A stretch of 64,000 nt of DNA from Chondrosia reniformis (GCA_947172415.1 OX359202.1:3136001-3200000), one strand, 5' to 3'; counted from the stretch's first letter, positions 24,141 through 38,220 are shown. The notes: generated by a model from the sequence alone, not told the origin. Numbers and translations: made by a program.

Positions 24141-24999
24141 GTGGGAGCAGGGGTAACGGCGGAAATGGTGGAAACGGCGGTAATGGCAGAAAGTGCAAAA
24201 ATGGGCTTGTCTCAAAGCCACTAGTCAGCTGGAAATGCATGCATCTTTCTAACTAATAGCTATGCAGTAGCAGCGACTGATGGAGCCTCTTAAAGTTGTC
24301 CTTTGGAGTGAACGTCTATAAGAAAGGCTTGGAAACATTTAGGAATGGCTGAGTACTATAAAATGGTCATATATGACGTAACATAAAATGTCCTTGTGTT
24401 GGAAAACTTGGCTTTGGGCTGATCCTGGTTAAAAGATAACCCGTTTGTAGCATGAGGTTTTAAGAAGGTTAGTTGTACTACCAGAAGTACACATGGAACT
24501 GACCAAGGATCAGCACTTTGTCAATTAAGGGCAACCAAATTAAGGTTGTTCCGATGATAATTGGTGCTTTGGGGACTGTGGATACACTCCTGGAAGACCT
24601 TAGGGGAATTCCAAAGCTGTCAAGAAGTGCAGTAGAAGTGATCAGAGCCATGTAGAGAACTGTTCTCTGTTCAGCTGTATGGATATTGAGGCGACATCTA
24701 TCTGTTGAGGGATTGGGGCCTGGACGATAAGTAGTCCTGTCCCAGTCCTTGCCTGTCGACCTCTGGAAAGCAGTGGTGGTTTGTTGTATGGAGGTCCTCC
24801 TTCCTATTATGACGGTCAACTTTGGCCCACCGTTCACCGGTCTGCCACTGCTGGAAGGAGGCAAAGCCAAGGCTTCTGGCTAAAAACACAAAGAAGGGAA
24901 AACATATCTGACTGAGGGTAGTCAAAGCCATATACTCCTTGCGTTAGTAAACTAAGGTAAGATATAACAAGGTTCTCCGTTAAGGCTTTTCTTTCTAAA
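24141..24999 (+). mobile_element. LINE-tail chimera, copy 1 (380 bp unique plus R2-type LINE 3' end)
   Basis: The first 380 bp start with GGAG/GGTGG-rich sequence and are unrelated to the LINE 5' UTR. From about 24522 the sequence is the LINE 3' end, with the end of the endonuclease region, the 3' UTR and the stem-loop. This looks like a non-autonomous element that borrows the LINE 3' tail. A near-identical copy at 38505-39373 has the same internal junction. However, the satellite flanks are also shared, so the two may be one insertion duplicated with the array. The minus-strand open frame across 24478-24870 is an antisense shadow. Confidence 0.65.
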
Positions 25000-26195
25000 G
25001 CTAGTTATTTGCACTAGTTAAATGTACTAAATGTACAAGGTATTAGGTAGGTACTAGTTGTATTTACTAGTTTTATATTCAAGTTGTATATAATAGTTGC
25101 ATGTACTCACCACTAGTTGTAGGTACTAGTTGTATGTACTATTTAAATGTACTAGGTATATGTGTATGTACTAGTAATTAGTAATATGTACTAGTTGTAA
25201 GTGTTACTACTAGTTATACTAGCTACTAGAAAGGTACTAGTTGTAAGTACTAGTTGTTTGTACTAGTTGAATGTTATACTTGTATATATTAGTTGCATGT
25301 AATCAAAACTAGTTGTAGGTACTAGTTGTATGTACTACTTATATGTACTAGCTGTATGTACTAGTTGTTTGTACTATTTAAATGTACTAGGTATATGTAT
25401 ATTTACTAGATATTTGCAGTATGTACTAGTTGTATGAATACAAGTTGTTTGTACGAGTTGTAGTTTCTAGTACTAGTTATACTAGCTCCTAGGAAGATAC
25501 TGGTTGTTAGTACTAGTAGTTTGTACTAGTTGTATGTACCAGTTGTATGTCCTAGTTGTATATACTAATTGTATGTACTAGTTGTATGGACTATTTTTGT
25601 ACTAGTTCTATTTACTAGTTGTGTGTCATTGTTGCATGTAATAGTTATATATATTAGTTGTAGGTTCTAGTTGTATGTACTAGTTGTATGTCTGGTCGTA
25701 TGCACTAGAAAGTAGTTGTACTGTAGTAGTTGTAAATACTAGTTGTAGGTGCTATAACTAGTTATACTAGGTCCTAGGTTGTATGTACTAGTTGTATCTA
25801 CTAGTTGTATGTGCTACTTGTATGTACTAGTTGTGTTTACGTGTTGTATAGACTAGTTGTATGTACTAGTCGTATGTACTAGTTGTATTTACTAGTTGTA
25901 TGTACCAGTTGTATGTACTATTTATATGTACTAGTTGTATGTACTAGTTGTATGTATTAGTTGTAAGGACTTGATACTAGTTGTATGTACTTGTTCTATG
26001 ACTTGTTGTGTGCAATTGTTGTATGTACTAGTTGTATGTACTATTTATCTATACTAGTTATATATGTATGTACTAGGTATATGAACTAGTTGTATTTGCC
26101 AGTTATATGTACTAGGTGCATGTACCAGCTGTATGTACTAGTTGTAGGTTCTACTGCTCTTTAGACATACAAGGTACTAGATAGTTACTAGTTTC
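25000..26195 (+). repeat. 13-bp satellite array, block 7
   Basis: Satellite paralleling 39374-40140 and 57933-59510. It contains the uninterrupted sister site (TA at 25916-25917) of the pogo-like MITE at 58723. No gene is seen. Confidence 0.9.
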
Positions 26196-26206
26196 TAGTA
26201 GTAGTT

Positions 26207-26346
26207 AAAAAAATCTTATATAGATAGAGGTAATTCTTCCACTCAACCATCAGTCAGACCCCCAGGGTCGAAACGTTTGACCAAGAATCGAAAAACCAAC
26301 TGCGTTTTTAAACGCTCAAAAGTCAAAGGATGTACCATCCCAAAGA
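26207..26346. mobile_element. 140-bp insert with 11-bp target duplication and hammerhead-like stem
   Basis: Flanked by TAGTAGTAGTT at 26196-26206 and 26347-26357. Sister satellite near 40120 and 59500 has no insert. The core GACCC-CCA-GGGTC (26257-26269) followed by GAAAC (26270-26274) resembles stem II plus the GAAA box of a hammerhead ribozyme. The CUGAUGA box expected before it is not intact, and the putative cleavage triplet reads GAC. Hammerheads occur in Penelope-like elements, and an RT remnant of that type lies 50 bp away. Confidence 0.5.
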
Positions 26347-26394
26347 TAGTAGTAGTTGTTTGTAGTATTTGTAAGAACTAATTGAATGCACTAG

Positions 26395-27413
26395 TTGTAT
26401 GAAAAATCTAAGATACCATTTTCCTTCATGCTATATGCCTATTCTGCAAAAAGAGCCTATAGAGGAACTAAACCTGAAGAGAGCTTTGGATGAAGATACA
26501 GGAGTCTTTTCTTTCTTCTTTTCCCTTCTTTCATCTTCTTCTCCACTGGGTCAGACAGCCGTTTCTGGGAATTCCACCCTTCATCAGTGATCCTGGGAGT
26601 CTTTGTCTTTTTCTTTATCTTGATCTTCTGTGAATCCTTGGCTCACTATGCTAAATCTAGGGGCCATATATAAAGTATTTTGGCGCCAAAAGTTAAATAA
26701 GGTGTTAACTATGACACATGAAGAAATATAATTGTATGAAAGGAATGTAGGTCCAATTAACTTTTATGAATTAATTATAGATCTATTAGTAATCTTGCTT
26801 GTACAGGTAAAACAGAGTCAGAATAACTATAGACACATGCAAGTAGGACATATTACGTAAGTCTACCCTTAGGTCTTCTAGTAGAAACATTTCTTTGGAG
26901 GTGGGGTAACACAATATGGGGTAACACAAGGCAGTCCTTAAGCATACTAGCTACTTTTTGTTTATACTTAATTCTAACTAGAGGCTGCCGGGATAGGAAG
27001 GTTTTAAAAATTGATTTTAGCTTAAAGTATTTGTAACCCTGCTTAATAAGCCTACTGCATAACTGCAAACTTTTAGCCTGAAAACTGGAGAAGTCACTAC
27101 ATATTCTGGAATACCTAATTAGTTGTGAAATAAAGACACCATAGGCTGGGGTATTAGGAATATTACTATCTAAATGGGGGAAATTTACTATATCAAAGTT
27201 AAAGTCCTCTCGCTTATCATATACTTTAGTGATAAATTGATTATTAGTAATGGTTCTATCTAAGTCTAAAAAGGGGGATTTTTAAGGGCTGTTATTTGTC
27301 TTTTTAAGAATAAGTTCTTTGGGGTAAATATCACTAATTGACAGTTCAATATCCTTGTTGTTAATACATAAAAGGTCATCAATATACCTATAAGTATTGG
27401 AAAATTTAATAGC
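26395..27413 (-). pseudogene. Penelope-like element remnant with reverse transcriptase C-terminal part
   Basis: On the minus strand, 27413-26850 encodes TYRYIDDLLCINN, a YxDD RT motif C. Downstream it has FLDLDRTI, KVYDKREDFNFDIVNFPHLD and YGVFISQLIRYSRICSDF. I recognise this pattern from Penelope-type reverse transcriptases of invertebrates. One TAA (27282-27284) interrupts the frame, which ends at about 26850. The RT fingers and any GIY-YIG nuclease are absent. 26395-26850 would be its 3' non-coding part, with no domain I can identify. The element is 5'-truncated and dead. Confidence 0.65.
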
Positions 27414-27415
27414 TA

Positions 27416-30400
27416 GGTATGTACTAGTTGTATGTACTAATTACTAGATGGATGTACTAGTTCTATGTACTAGTTGTATGTCCTAGTTCTATGTACTAGT
27501 CGTGTGTACTAGATGTATGTACTACTTGTTTGTACTAGTTTTATGTCCAAGTTGGACGTACTAGTTACCAGTTGTATGTAATAGTCGTATGTACTAGTCG
27601 TAGTTACTAGTTGTATGTACTGTTTTATGAACTTGTTTTATGTGTAGTTACTAGGTATATGTATTAGTTGTATCTACTAGTTATGTGAACTACCTGCATG
27701 TAATAGCTGTATGTACTAGTTGTAGGTTCTAGTACTATATAATTCTAAAAGGTACTAGGTAGGTACTTGTTGTTTGTACTAGTTGTTTATACTAGTTGTA
27801 AGTACTAATTGTATTTACTAGTTGTGTGTACTAGGGGTTTGAACTAGTTGCATGTACTAATTACTGGTAGTATGCACTAGTTGTATGTACTAATTGTATA
27901 TACTAGTTGTATGTACTAGTTAAATGTACTAGTTGTATGTACTAATTGTATGTACTAGTTGTATGTACTATTTATATATTCTAGTTGTATGTGAATGTAC
28001 TAGGTATATGTACTAGTTGTATTTGCTAGTTATATGTACTAGCTGCATATATTAGCTGTATGTACTAGTTGTAGTATCTACTGCAATTTAGACATACAAG
28101 GTACTAGGTAAGTTCTATATAGTTGTTGGTAGTAGTTTTTTGTAGTAGTTGTAATTACTAATTATATGCCCTAGTTGTATGTACTAGTTGTATGTACTAG
28201 TTGAATGTACTAATTACTAGGTGGATGTACTAGTTGTATGGCCTAGTTGTATGTACAACTTTCATGTACTAGTTCTATGTACTAGTTGTAGTACTAGTTG
28301 TATATGCTAGCTGTATGTACTAGTTGTATGTACTAGTTATAGTACTAATTGTATGTACTAATTGTATGTACTAGTTGCATATACTAGTTGTATGTACTAG
28401 TTCTATATATTGATTGTATATACTAGTTGTATGTTCCAGTTCTATGTACTAGTTGTATGTACTAATTACTAGTTTAATGTCCTAGTTGAATGTACTAGTT
28501 GTATGTACCTAGTTGTATGTAATAGTTCTATATACTAGTTTTAGTACTAGCTCTTTGTACTAATTGTATGTTCTAGATCTATGTACCAGTTGTAAGTAAT
28601 AGGTATACGTACTAGTTGTTAGTCTAGTTTAATGTACCTGTTGTATGTTCTAGTTTAATGTACCTGTTGTATGTACTAGTTGAACATACTAGTTGCATGT
28701 ACTTTCAATATGCTAATTATATATACCAGTTGTATGTACTATAATTGTATGAACTAGTACTAGGTAATTATATTTACTAGTTGAATGTACTAGTTGTATG
28801 TACTATTTATGTACCAGTTGTATGTACCAGTTGTATGTATATACTAGTTGTAGGAACTAGTTGTATGTACAAATATTATGAACTAGTTATATGTACTAGT
28901 TGTAGTACTAGTATAATGTACTAGTTGTAAGTTATACTTTTGTGTACTAGTTGTACTTACTAGTTGTAAGTACTATATGTATGTACTTGTTCCATGTACT
29001 AGTTCTATGTACTAGTTGTAGTACTTGTTAAAAGTACTAATTGTGTGTACTTGCTGCATTTACTTGTTGTATGTACTCCTTGTATGTACTATTTGTATCT
29101 ACTTGTTTCATGTACTAGTTGTATGTACTAGTTGTATGTACTAGTTGTAGAAACTAGTTGTGTCTACTAGTTGGATGCTCTAGTTCTATGTACTAGGTGT
29201 ATGTACTAACTGGTTGTATATACTAGTTGTAGATAGTCTTTGTTTGTACTAGTGGTGTGCGCTACATATTTAGAAATTGTAAATACTAGTTGTATTTACT
29301 AGTTGAATGTGCAAGTTCCATGTACTTGTTCTATGAACTAGTTGTATGTTCTGAGTTGTGAGTAAAAGTTGTTTGTACTAATTGTGTGTACTACTTGAAT
29401 GATCCAGTTGCGTGTACTAGTTGGTTGTATTAGTTGTATGTACTAGACGTATATACTAGTGGTAGGAACTAGTTGTGTCTACTAGTTGGATACTCTAGTT
29501 TTATGTACTAGTTGTATGTACTAGTTGAATTTACTAGTTGTAGGTACATGTTGTATGTACAAAGTTGTATGAACTAGTTGCACGTACTAGTAATGTGAAC
29601 TAGTTGTGTAAACCAGTTTAATGAACTAGTTGTATGTACTAGTTGTAGTACCAGTTGTATGTACTAGTAGCATGTACAAGTTGTAATTACAAGTTGTATG
29701 TGCCAGATTTGTGTATTAGGTGAATACTTGAGTTCTATGATGTAGTTGTAGTACCAATTTTATGTACTTTCCCTATAAACTAGTTTTATGTGCCTGTAGT
29801 TGTAAATTCGACTTCTATGTACTAGTTGCAGTACTAGTTGTAGGAACTAGTTGTATGTACTAGTTGTATGTACTAATTATATTTACTAAATGTAGGTACT
29901 TGATGTATGTTATAGTTGTATATACTAGTTGTATGTACTAGTCGTATGTACTAGGTGAATGTACTATAGGTATGTACAAATTGTATGTACTAGATATATG
30001 TGCTAGTTATATTTACCAGTTCTATTTACCAGTTGTATTTACTAGTTTTATTAACTAGTTGTATTAACTAACTGGTAGTACTAGTTGTAGGTACTCGTTG
30101 GAAGAACTAGTGGTATGTGCTGGTTATATTTACTAATTGTAAGTACTAGTTGTATGTACGAGTTGTAGTTGAATTTACTAGTTATAAGTACATGGTGAAT
30201 GTACAAGTTGTATGAACTACTTCTATGAACTAGTTGTACGTACTAGTTGTGTGAACTAGTTGTGTGGACCAGTTGTTTGAACTAGTTGAATGTATTAGTT
30301 TTATGTACTTGTTGTATGTATTGGTTCTAGGTACTAGTTGTATGTGCTAGTTATATTTACTAGATGTAGGTACTAAATGTTTTTTCTAGTTGTATGAACT

Positions 30401-33400
30401 AGTTGTATGTACTAGTTAGATGTACTGGTTATATGTACTAGTTGCATGTACTAGGTGAATGTACTATTAGTATGTACTAGTTGTATGTACTAGTTGTATG
30501 TGCTAGTTATATTTACGAGTTGTATTTACTAGTTATATGTACTAGTTGAATATACTGGTTATAAGTACTCGTTGTATGTACAAATTGTATGAACTACTTC
30601 TATGAACTACTTGTACGTACCAGTTGTGTGAACCAGTTGTAAGTACAAGTTCTATGTAATAGTTGTATGTACTAGTTGTATGTACTCTTTGTATGTACTA
30701 TACGTATGTATCAGTTCTATGTACCAGTTCTATGTACTGGTTGTTGTACTAGTTTAAAGTAATAGTTGTATGTACTAGTTGTATATACTGGTTTTATATT
30801 CTAGTTGTATGTACTAGTTGTCGAACGTTTTGTATGTACTAATTGTAGGTCCTAGGTATAAGTACAAGTTGTATGTACTATTAGTATGTTCTAGTTGTAT
30901 ACTCTAGTTCTATGTACTAATTGTAGAACTCCATGCATGTACCAGTTGTGTGTAGCAGTTGTATGTACTAATTGTATGTACTATTTGTAAGTAGAAGTTG
31001 TATGTACTAGTTGTATGTACTAGTTATAGTAGTAGATGTAAGTGCTAGTTGTATGTACGACTAATATGTACAAGTTGTATGTACGGGTACTATGTACTAG
31101 TTGTATGTACTAGTTGGGTGTACTATTTGTATATACTTGTTCCATGTACTAGTTTTATAACTAGATGTATGTACTAGTTTAAAGTACTAGTTGTATGTAC
31201 TTGTTTTATGATCTAGTTGTAGGTACTAGGTATAAGTACAACTTGTATGTAGTAGTAGTATGTACTAGTTGTATACTCTAGTTCTATATACTAGTTTTAG
31301 AACTAGATGTATGTACTTGTTGTATGTACGAGTTGTATGTACTAGTTTTATGTACTAGTTGTAAGTTGAAATTGTATGTACGAGTTCTATGTACTAGTTA
31401 TAGTACTCGATGTATGTACTGGTTGTATGTATGACTAATATGTACTAGTTGTATGTGAGAGTACTATGTGCTAGTTGAATGTATTAGTTGTATGTACTAG
31501 TCATATATACTAGTTGTCAGTAGAAGCCGTATGTACTTTGTGCATGTACAAGTTGTACACTGGAGTTCTATGTACTAGTTATAGTACTACTTGAATGTAC
31601 TAGTTGAATGTACTATTTGTATTTACTAGTTCAATGTACTAGTTCTATGTAGTAGTTGTAATACTAGTTAAAATTACTAGTTGTATGTACTGGTTGTATA
31701 TACTAGTTGTTTGTACTAGTTCTATGTACTACTTGTATGTACTTGTTACAAGTTGAATGTAATAGTTGAATGTACTAGTTGCATGTAGTAGTTGTATGTA
31801 CTATTTGTATGTACTAGTTGATTGTAATAGTTGAATGTGCTATTTGTATTTACTAGTTTCATGTACTAATTGAAGGTGCTATTTGTATTTACTAGTTCAA
31901 TGTACTAGTTCTATGTAGTAGTTGTAGTACCAGTTTAAATTACTACTTTTATATACTAGTTGTGTGTACTAGTTGTATGTACTAGATGTATGTACTAGTT
32001 GTAGGAAGTAGTTGTGTCTACTAGTTTGATACTCTAGTTCTATGTTCCAGTTGTACCACTAGTTGAACGTATTAGTTTTATTTACTAACTGGTAGAAAAA
32101 GTTGTCGGTAGTCATTGCATGCAATAGCGGTGTGCACTTGTTATATTTAGTAATTGTAAGTACTAGTTGAATGTACTAGTTGTTTGTACTTGTTCTATGT
32201 ACTACTTGTATGTACTCGTTACAAGGTGAATGTACTAGCTGTATGTACTAGTTGCATGTAAGGGTTGTATGTACCAGTTGTATGTACTAGTTGTAAGTAC
32301 TAGTTTTAGAACTTTTAGTATGTACTAGTTGTAGGAACTAGCCTTAAGTACAACTTGTATGTACTAGTAGTATGTACTAGTTGTATACTCTAGTTCTATT
32401 TATTAGTTGTAGGACTAGGATGTATGCACTACTTGTATGAACGAGTTGAATGGACCATTTGTATGTACTAGTTTTTAGAACTAGTTGTATGTATTAGTTG
32501 TATTTACTAATTTCATGCTCTAGTTCTATGTACTAGTTGTAATACTTGTTGTATGTACTATTTGTATGTTCTAGTTTCATGTACTAGTTCTCAGTACTAG
32601 TTGTTTGTTCTAGTTGTAAGTACAAGTTGTGTGTTCAAATTGTGTGTACTACTTGTATGCACTAGGTGTATGTACTAGTTGTATGTTCTAGTTGTGTGTT
32701 CTAGCAATAATTACTAGTTGTAAGCCCTCGTTGGATGTACTAGTAGTATGAACTTTTTATGTACTAGATGTATGAACTAGTTAAAGGAACTAATTGTATG
32801 TACCAGTGGTATGTACTAGTTGTATGTACTAGTTGAATGTATTAGTTTTATGTACTAGTTGTAAGTACAGGTTGTATGTACTAGTTGTATGGACTAGTTG
32901 TATATTCTAATTCTATGTATTAGTTGTAGTCTGTACTAGTTGTATGTTCTAGATGTATGATCTAGTTGAATGAACAAGTTCTAGTATAAGTGGTATGTAC
33001 TAATTGAATGAACTAATTCTATACTCTAGTTCTATGTTCTAGTTGTACTTATAGTTGTATGTTCTAGTTGTATGTACAAGTTGTATTAACTGGTTGTATG
33101 TACTATTGTGTAAACTGGTTATATGTACTAATTATATGTCTTGTTTTATGTACTAGTTATGTACTAGTTGTATGTTCTAGTTGTATGTACTGGTTGAATG
33201 TACTGGTAGTATGTACTACTAATATGTACTAGTTTCATGTACTAGTTATATGTACTATTTATATATGTATGTTCTAGTTATATGTTACAGGTGTATTTAC
33301 AAGGTGTCTGTACTGGAGTTATGTATGTACCAGTTGTATGTACCAGTTGCATGTACTAGTTGTATGTACGAGTTGTGTGTACTAGTTGTTTGTACTACTT

Positions 33401-36200
33401 GAAGTTACTAATTGTAAGTACATTTTGCATCTACAAGTTTTATGAACTATTTTGATGAACTAGTTGTATGTACTAGTAGTATGTACTAGTTTTAGAACTA
33501 GTTGTATGTACTAGTTTTATAAACTAGTTGTATACTTACTAGTTGTAAGTACTAGTTGTATGTAGGAGTTGTAGTTGTATGTAGTAGTTGTTTCTACTAA
33601 TTGTTTGTTCAAGTTGTATCTACTAGTTGTATGTAATAGTTATGTACCAGTTGTGAGTACTAGTTGTATATACATACTAGTTTTATGTCAATGTTTTATT
33701 AACTAGTTTGTATTTGTATGAACTAGTTGTATCTACTAGTTGTGCTAACTAGGTTTATGTACTATATAAATATACTGGTAATATATTAATGTACTAGTTA
33801 TATGCTGTAAGTGTGCATACTAGTCATATGTACTAGTTGTATATACTAGTTTTATGCACTAGTTGTAGGTTCTTGTTCTTTTTATACTAGGTACAAGTTG
33901 CTTGTACCAGATACTAGGTTTATGTACTCGGTGTATGTACTAATTTCATGAACTAGTAGTATTTACTATAATTATGTATGTACTAGTTGTATGTACTAGT
34001 AGTATGTACTAGTTTTAAAACTAGTTGTATGTACTAGTTTTATAAACTAGTTGTATACTTACTAGTTGTAAGTACTAGTTGTATGTAGGAGTTGTATGTA
34101 GTAGTTGTTTCTACTAATTGTTTGTTCAAGTTGTATCTACTAGTTGTATGTAATAGTTATGTACCAGTTGTGAGTACTAGTTGTATATACATACTAGTTT
34201 TATGTCAATGTTATATTAACTAGTTTGTATTTGTATGAACTAGTTGTATCTACTAGTTGTGCTAACTAGGTTTATGTACTATATAAATATACTGGTAATA
34301 TATTAATGTACTAGTTATATGCTGTAAGTGTGCATACTAGTCATATGTACTAGTTGTATATACTAGTTTTATGCACTAGTTGTAGGTTCTTGTTCTTTTT
34401 ATACTAGGTACAAGTTGCTTGTACCAGATACTAGTTTTATGTACTCGGTGTATGTACTAATTTCATGAACTAAATAATTATGCATGTACTAGTTGTATGT
34501 ACTAGTTACTAGTTTTATTGACTAGTAGTATGTAGTAGTAATATGTACCAGTTGTATGTACTAGTTGTGCTTAAAAGTTGTATGTCCTAGTAGAATGTTC
34601 TAGTTGTATATACTATTTATAAGTACTAGTTATATGTACTAGTTAAATGTACTAGTAGTGTGGTCTAGTTGTGTGTTCTAGTTTTATGTTCTAATTGTAC
34701 ATATTAGCTGTATGTACTACTTGTATGTACTAGTTACTAGTTGTATGTACTAGTTGTATGGACTAGTTGTGTGTAAAAGTTGTATGTATTAGTTTTATGT
34801 ACCAGTTATATGTACTTCTTTAATGTACCAGGTATGTGTACTAGTTGTATGTTTTTACTAGTTGTATGTACTAGTTGTATGTACTAGTTGTATGTACTAT
34901 TTATATGTGCTAGTTATATGTCTGGGTACTAGGCATATGTACTAGTTGTACGTAGTAATTATATGTACTAGTTGTTGTACTAACTGTATGTACTAGTTCT
35001 TTGATCTATTTATATAAATTAGGTTTATGAGTATGTACTATTTATATGTACTAGCTGTATGAACTAGTTGGAGGTTCTAGTACTAGTTATAGTAGGTACT
35101 AGGGAGGGACTAGTTGTTTTTCTAGATACTAGTTTTATACACTAGTTGCATGCACTTGTTTTATGAACTTGTTGTATTTACTAGGACTAGTTATATTTAC
35201 TAGTTGTAGGTACTAGTTGTGTGTAGTGGTTGTTTGTAACAGTTGTATGTACTAGTTGTATGTATATACTAGTTGTGTGTAAAAGTTTTATGTACTAGTT
35301 GCAGATACACTTATTGTATTTACCAATTGTGTGTATATATATACTAGTAGTATGTTCTAGTTGTATGTACTATTTAGATGTACTGATTATATGTTTGTGT
35401 ACTAGGCTTATGTACTAGTTGTACATAGTAATTATATGTACTAATTGTTGGACTAACTGTATATATGTACTAGTTCTTTGATCTATTTGTATAAACTAAG
35501 TATATGTGTATGTACTAGTTATATGTACTAGCTGTATGAACTAGTTGTAAGTTCTAGTACTAGTTATAGTAGGTATTAGTAGGGACTAGTTGTTTTTACT
35601 AGACACTAGTTTTATACACTAGTTGAATGCACTAGTTTTATGAACTTGTTGTATTTACTAGGACTAGTTATACTACTAGTTGTAGGTACTAGTTGTGGAT
35701 AGTGGTTATATGTACTAGCTGTATGTACTAGTTGTTTGTACTATTTAAATGTACTGGGTATATGTGTATTCCCTACATATTAGTAGTATGTATTGTTGTA
35801 TAAATACAAGTTGTATGTACAAGTTATGTACTAGTTGTATGTACTAGCTGTATGTACTAGTTTTATGTACTTGTTCTATGTACTAGTTTCTATTTATTTG
35901 AGCTTGTTGTAACTACTAGTTTTGTGAACTGGGTTTATGCACTATTTATATATACTAGTTATATGTTAGAGAACTAGTTATATACAATAAGTGTGCATAC
36001 TAGTCATATGTACTAGTTGTAGGTTCTTGTACTTTTTATACTAGGTACTAGTTATTTGTACTAGATACTAGTTTTATGTACTAGTTGTATGTACTAGTTT
36101 TATGAACCAGTTGTTTGTACCAGTTGTATGTATGTAGTAGTTGTATGTACTATTTAGATGTACTAGTTGTATGTACTAGTTGTGTGTAAAAGTTGTAAGT
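27416..36200 (+). repeat. 13-bp satellite array, block 8, longest uninterrupted
   Basis: Nearly 8.8 kb of satellite with internal higher-order repeats. 29145-29960 matches 19430-20330. About 523 bp are tandemly duplicated at 33481-34003 and 34004-34470. 34768-36180 matches 22540-24110 and 63260-63920. The last 14 bases, TAAAAGTTGTAAGT (36187-36200), are the left target duplication of the following LINE. No gene or RNA is seen. Confidence 0.95.
33481..34470 (+). repeat. Tandem 523-bp higher-order satellite repeat
   Basis: The segment from 33481 repeats from 34004 with few differences, including unusual words such as a Phe/Leu-coding CTTGTTCTTTTTATAC run. A related single copy lies around 62090-62880. 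This shows recent local unequal exchange acting on a unit of about forty monomers. Confidence 0.8.
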
Positions 36201-38220
36201 CATCATCATCATCATTCAATAATGGCAAAATCTCCTATGCAGGAGGTAGCCTGATATACATAGAGTTATAGCATTGCGTGTCTAAAGCATTCATGTTCCT
36301 TAGTCAAAATGTTAGCTATAGATGAGTCATTTACTTAAAATTATCTGTCCACCGCTTCTTTGGTCTTCCTCTAGGTCTCTTTCCTGTCATTTCTTCTTCA
36401 TACACTTGCTTCACCAATCGTCTGCATTCATTTCCTCCATCTTCACCTTCCATCTTCTTTGCTTCTCCTTCACCATATCTACTACTACTTCCTGTCCAAG
36501 TGATCTCCTCACATCTTAATTTCTAATTCTGTCCAGCCTTGACACACCTTCCACTCTCCTTAAAAACATCATTTCAGACGCCTGTAACTTGCTTTCATGT
36601 CTTCTCTGCATGGTCCAGGTCTCGCAGCCATAGATGAGGGTGGGCACCACCATTGCATTGAATACCCTCAACTTAGTTTTCTTTAGTAACTCTCTTCTTT
36701 CAAGCACCTCCTTCCTCATAGCACCTACCACCTTTGCTGCTGCCCCCACGCGCTGTTCAATTTCTTCATCACATAACCCATCTGAACTGACCATTGCTCC
36801 TAGGTACTTCAGCTTCTTGACAGTTTCAATGTCTTCACCTTCTATGTTCAGGTTACAATCCTCTTCTGTCCTGCTCACCATCATCACCTTTGTCTTCCCC
36901 AAGTCCATCTTCATTCCCCACTTATCCATCACTTTCTTCATCTCACCCAAGATTGTCTGCATATCTTCCTCCTTCTCCGTCACCATCACTATATCATCCG
37001 CAAAACGTATCAGCTGCACGTTGGTAGTTGTTAGCTGAACCCCACCCTGTAACTTCTCCATTGTTTCTCTCATTATTCCATCCATAAACACATTAAACAG
37101 CCATGGCGACATCACACACCCCTGCCTCACTCCTTGGGTAATGGGGAACCACCCAGACACTTTCTCACTAGTACGCACACATGCTTGGCTCCCTAGGTAT
37201 ATGGACTGAATGGCTCTCAATAGGCCTCCCTGAATTCCATAACTTTCCAGCACCTGCCATAAGCTATCTCTACTGACCTTATCATATGCCTTCTCCAAAT
37301 CTATGCATGCTATTACCATCTGCTTGTTCTTCTCCAACACTTTCTCACTTAGCTGCCTAATTGTAAAGGTCTGATCTACACAACCTCTTCCTCGCCTAAA
37401 ACCTCCTATCTCTGCACCTCTCACCACTTTCACATCTTTTACCCTCGTTCGACTGTCCCTTCTCACCAGGAAGTAGTCTATGATGCTCTTCAACCCTCTC
37501 CCTGGGCATACCCATGTATACTTATGTATCTCCTTATGTTGGTAAAGTGAATTTGCTACAAGCATCTCATTTCCTGCACAGAACCTCAGCAACTGCTCAC
37601 CAGCCTCATTTCTAACTTCTTCACCATGCTTACCAATCATACTTCCCCAAGCTTCACAGTCCCTGCCAACTCTTGCATTTAGGTCACCCATAACTATCAA
37701 TGTCTCCTTCCTTCCAACTTTCTCAATGACCTTCTGCAGTTCACTGTAGAAATGCTCCTTCACTTCACTTCTACTGTCGTTCGTTGGGGCATACACTTGC
37801 ACAAAAGTTAACTGTTCTATCCAGACTGTTAGCTTCATCACCACAATTCTTTCACTCACACACTGCCAGCTCCTGACATGCCTACTCATCTTCTCCGACA
37901 GAAACACCGCTACGCCCGCTCTAGCTCTACCATCACTCACGCCCGAGAAAATCACGTAACAATCGTTTACACTTTTATCACCGCTGCCCTTCCATTTTGT
38001 CTCACTAACCCCAAGGACGCCAAGATCGTATCTCTTCATCTCTCCAATCAACTCCTGCTCTTTTCTTTTCACTGATCGTACATTCCATGTTCCTATTCTG
38101 TATAAATTTTCGCTCCGGCTGGTCGGCATCTCTGCTGGCAGGCTGTCCGATGACGATTTACCTAGCGCAGCTCCCGACGGCCATTTTGTATTATAATTAA
38201 ATGTATAGTAAATGTAAATG
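36201..38220 (-). mobile_element. Internally deleted LINE (APE-type endonuclease plus RT), minus strand
   Basis: A 2020-bp element between perfect 14-bp target duplications TAAAAGTTGTAAGT (36187-36200 and 38221-38234). Its 3' end on the minus strand is a short ATG-repeat tail (36201-36215), as in RTE- and CR1-like LINEs. It encodes an APE-type endonuclease fused in frame to the back half of an RT. The satellite at 57536-57549 has the same TAAAAGTTGTAAGT word with matching flanks and no insert, so it is a paralogous empty site. Confidence 0.85.

Noticed and set aside
24478-24931. Minus-strand ORFs repeated in several places (also near 5941, 11820, 38905, 39071 and 57670)
   Set aside because: They recur only because they are antisense to the LINE endonuclease end and 3' UTR. 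The plus-strand protein explains the conservation.
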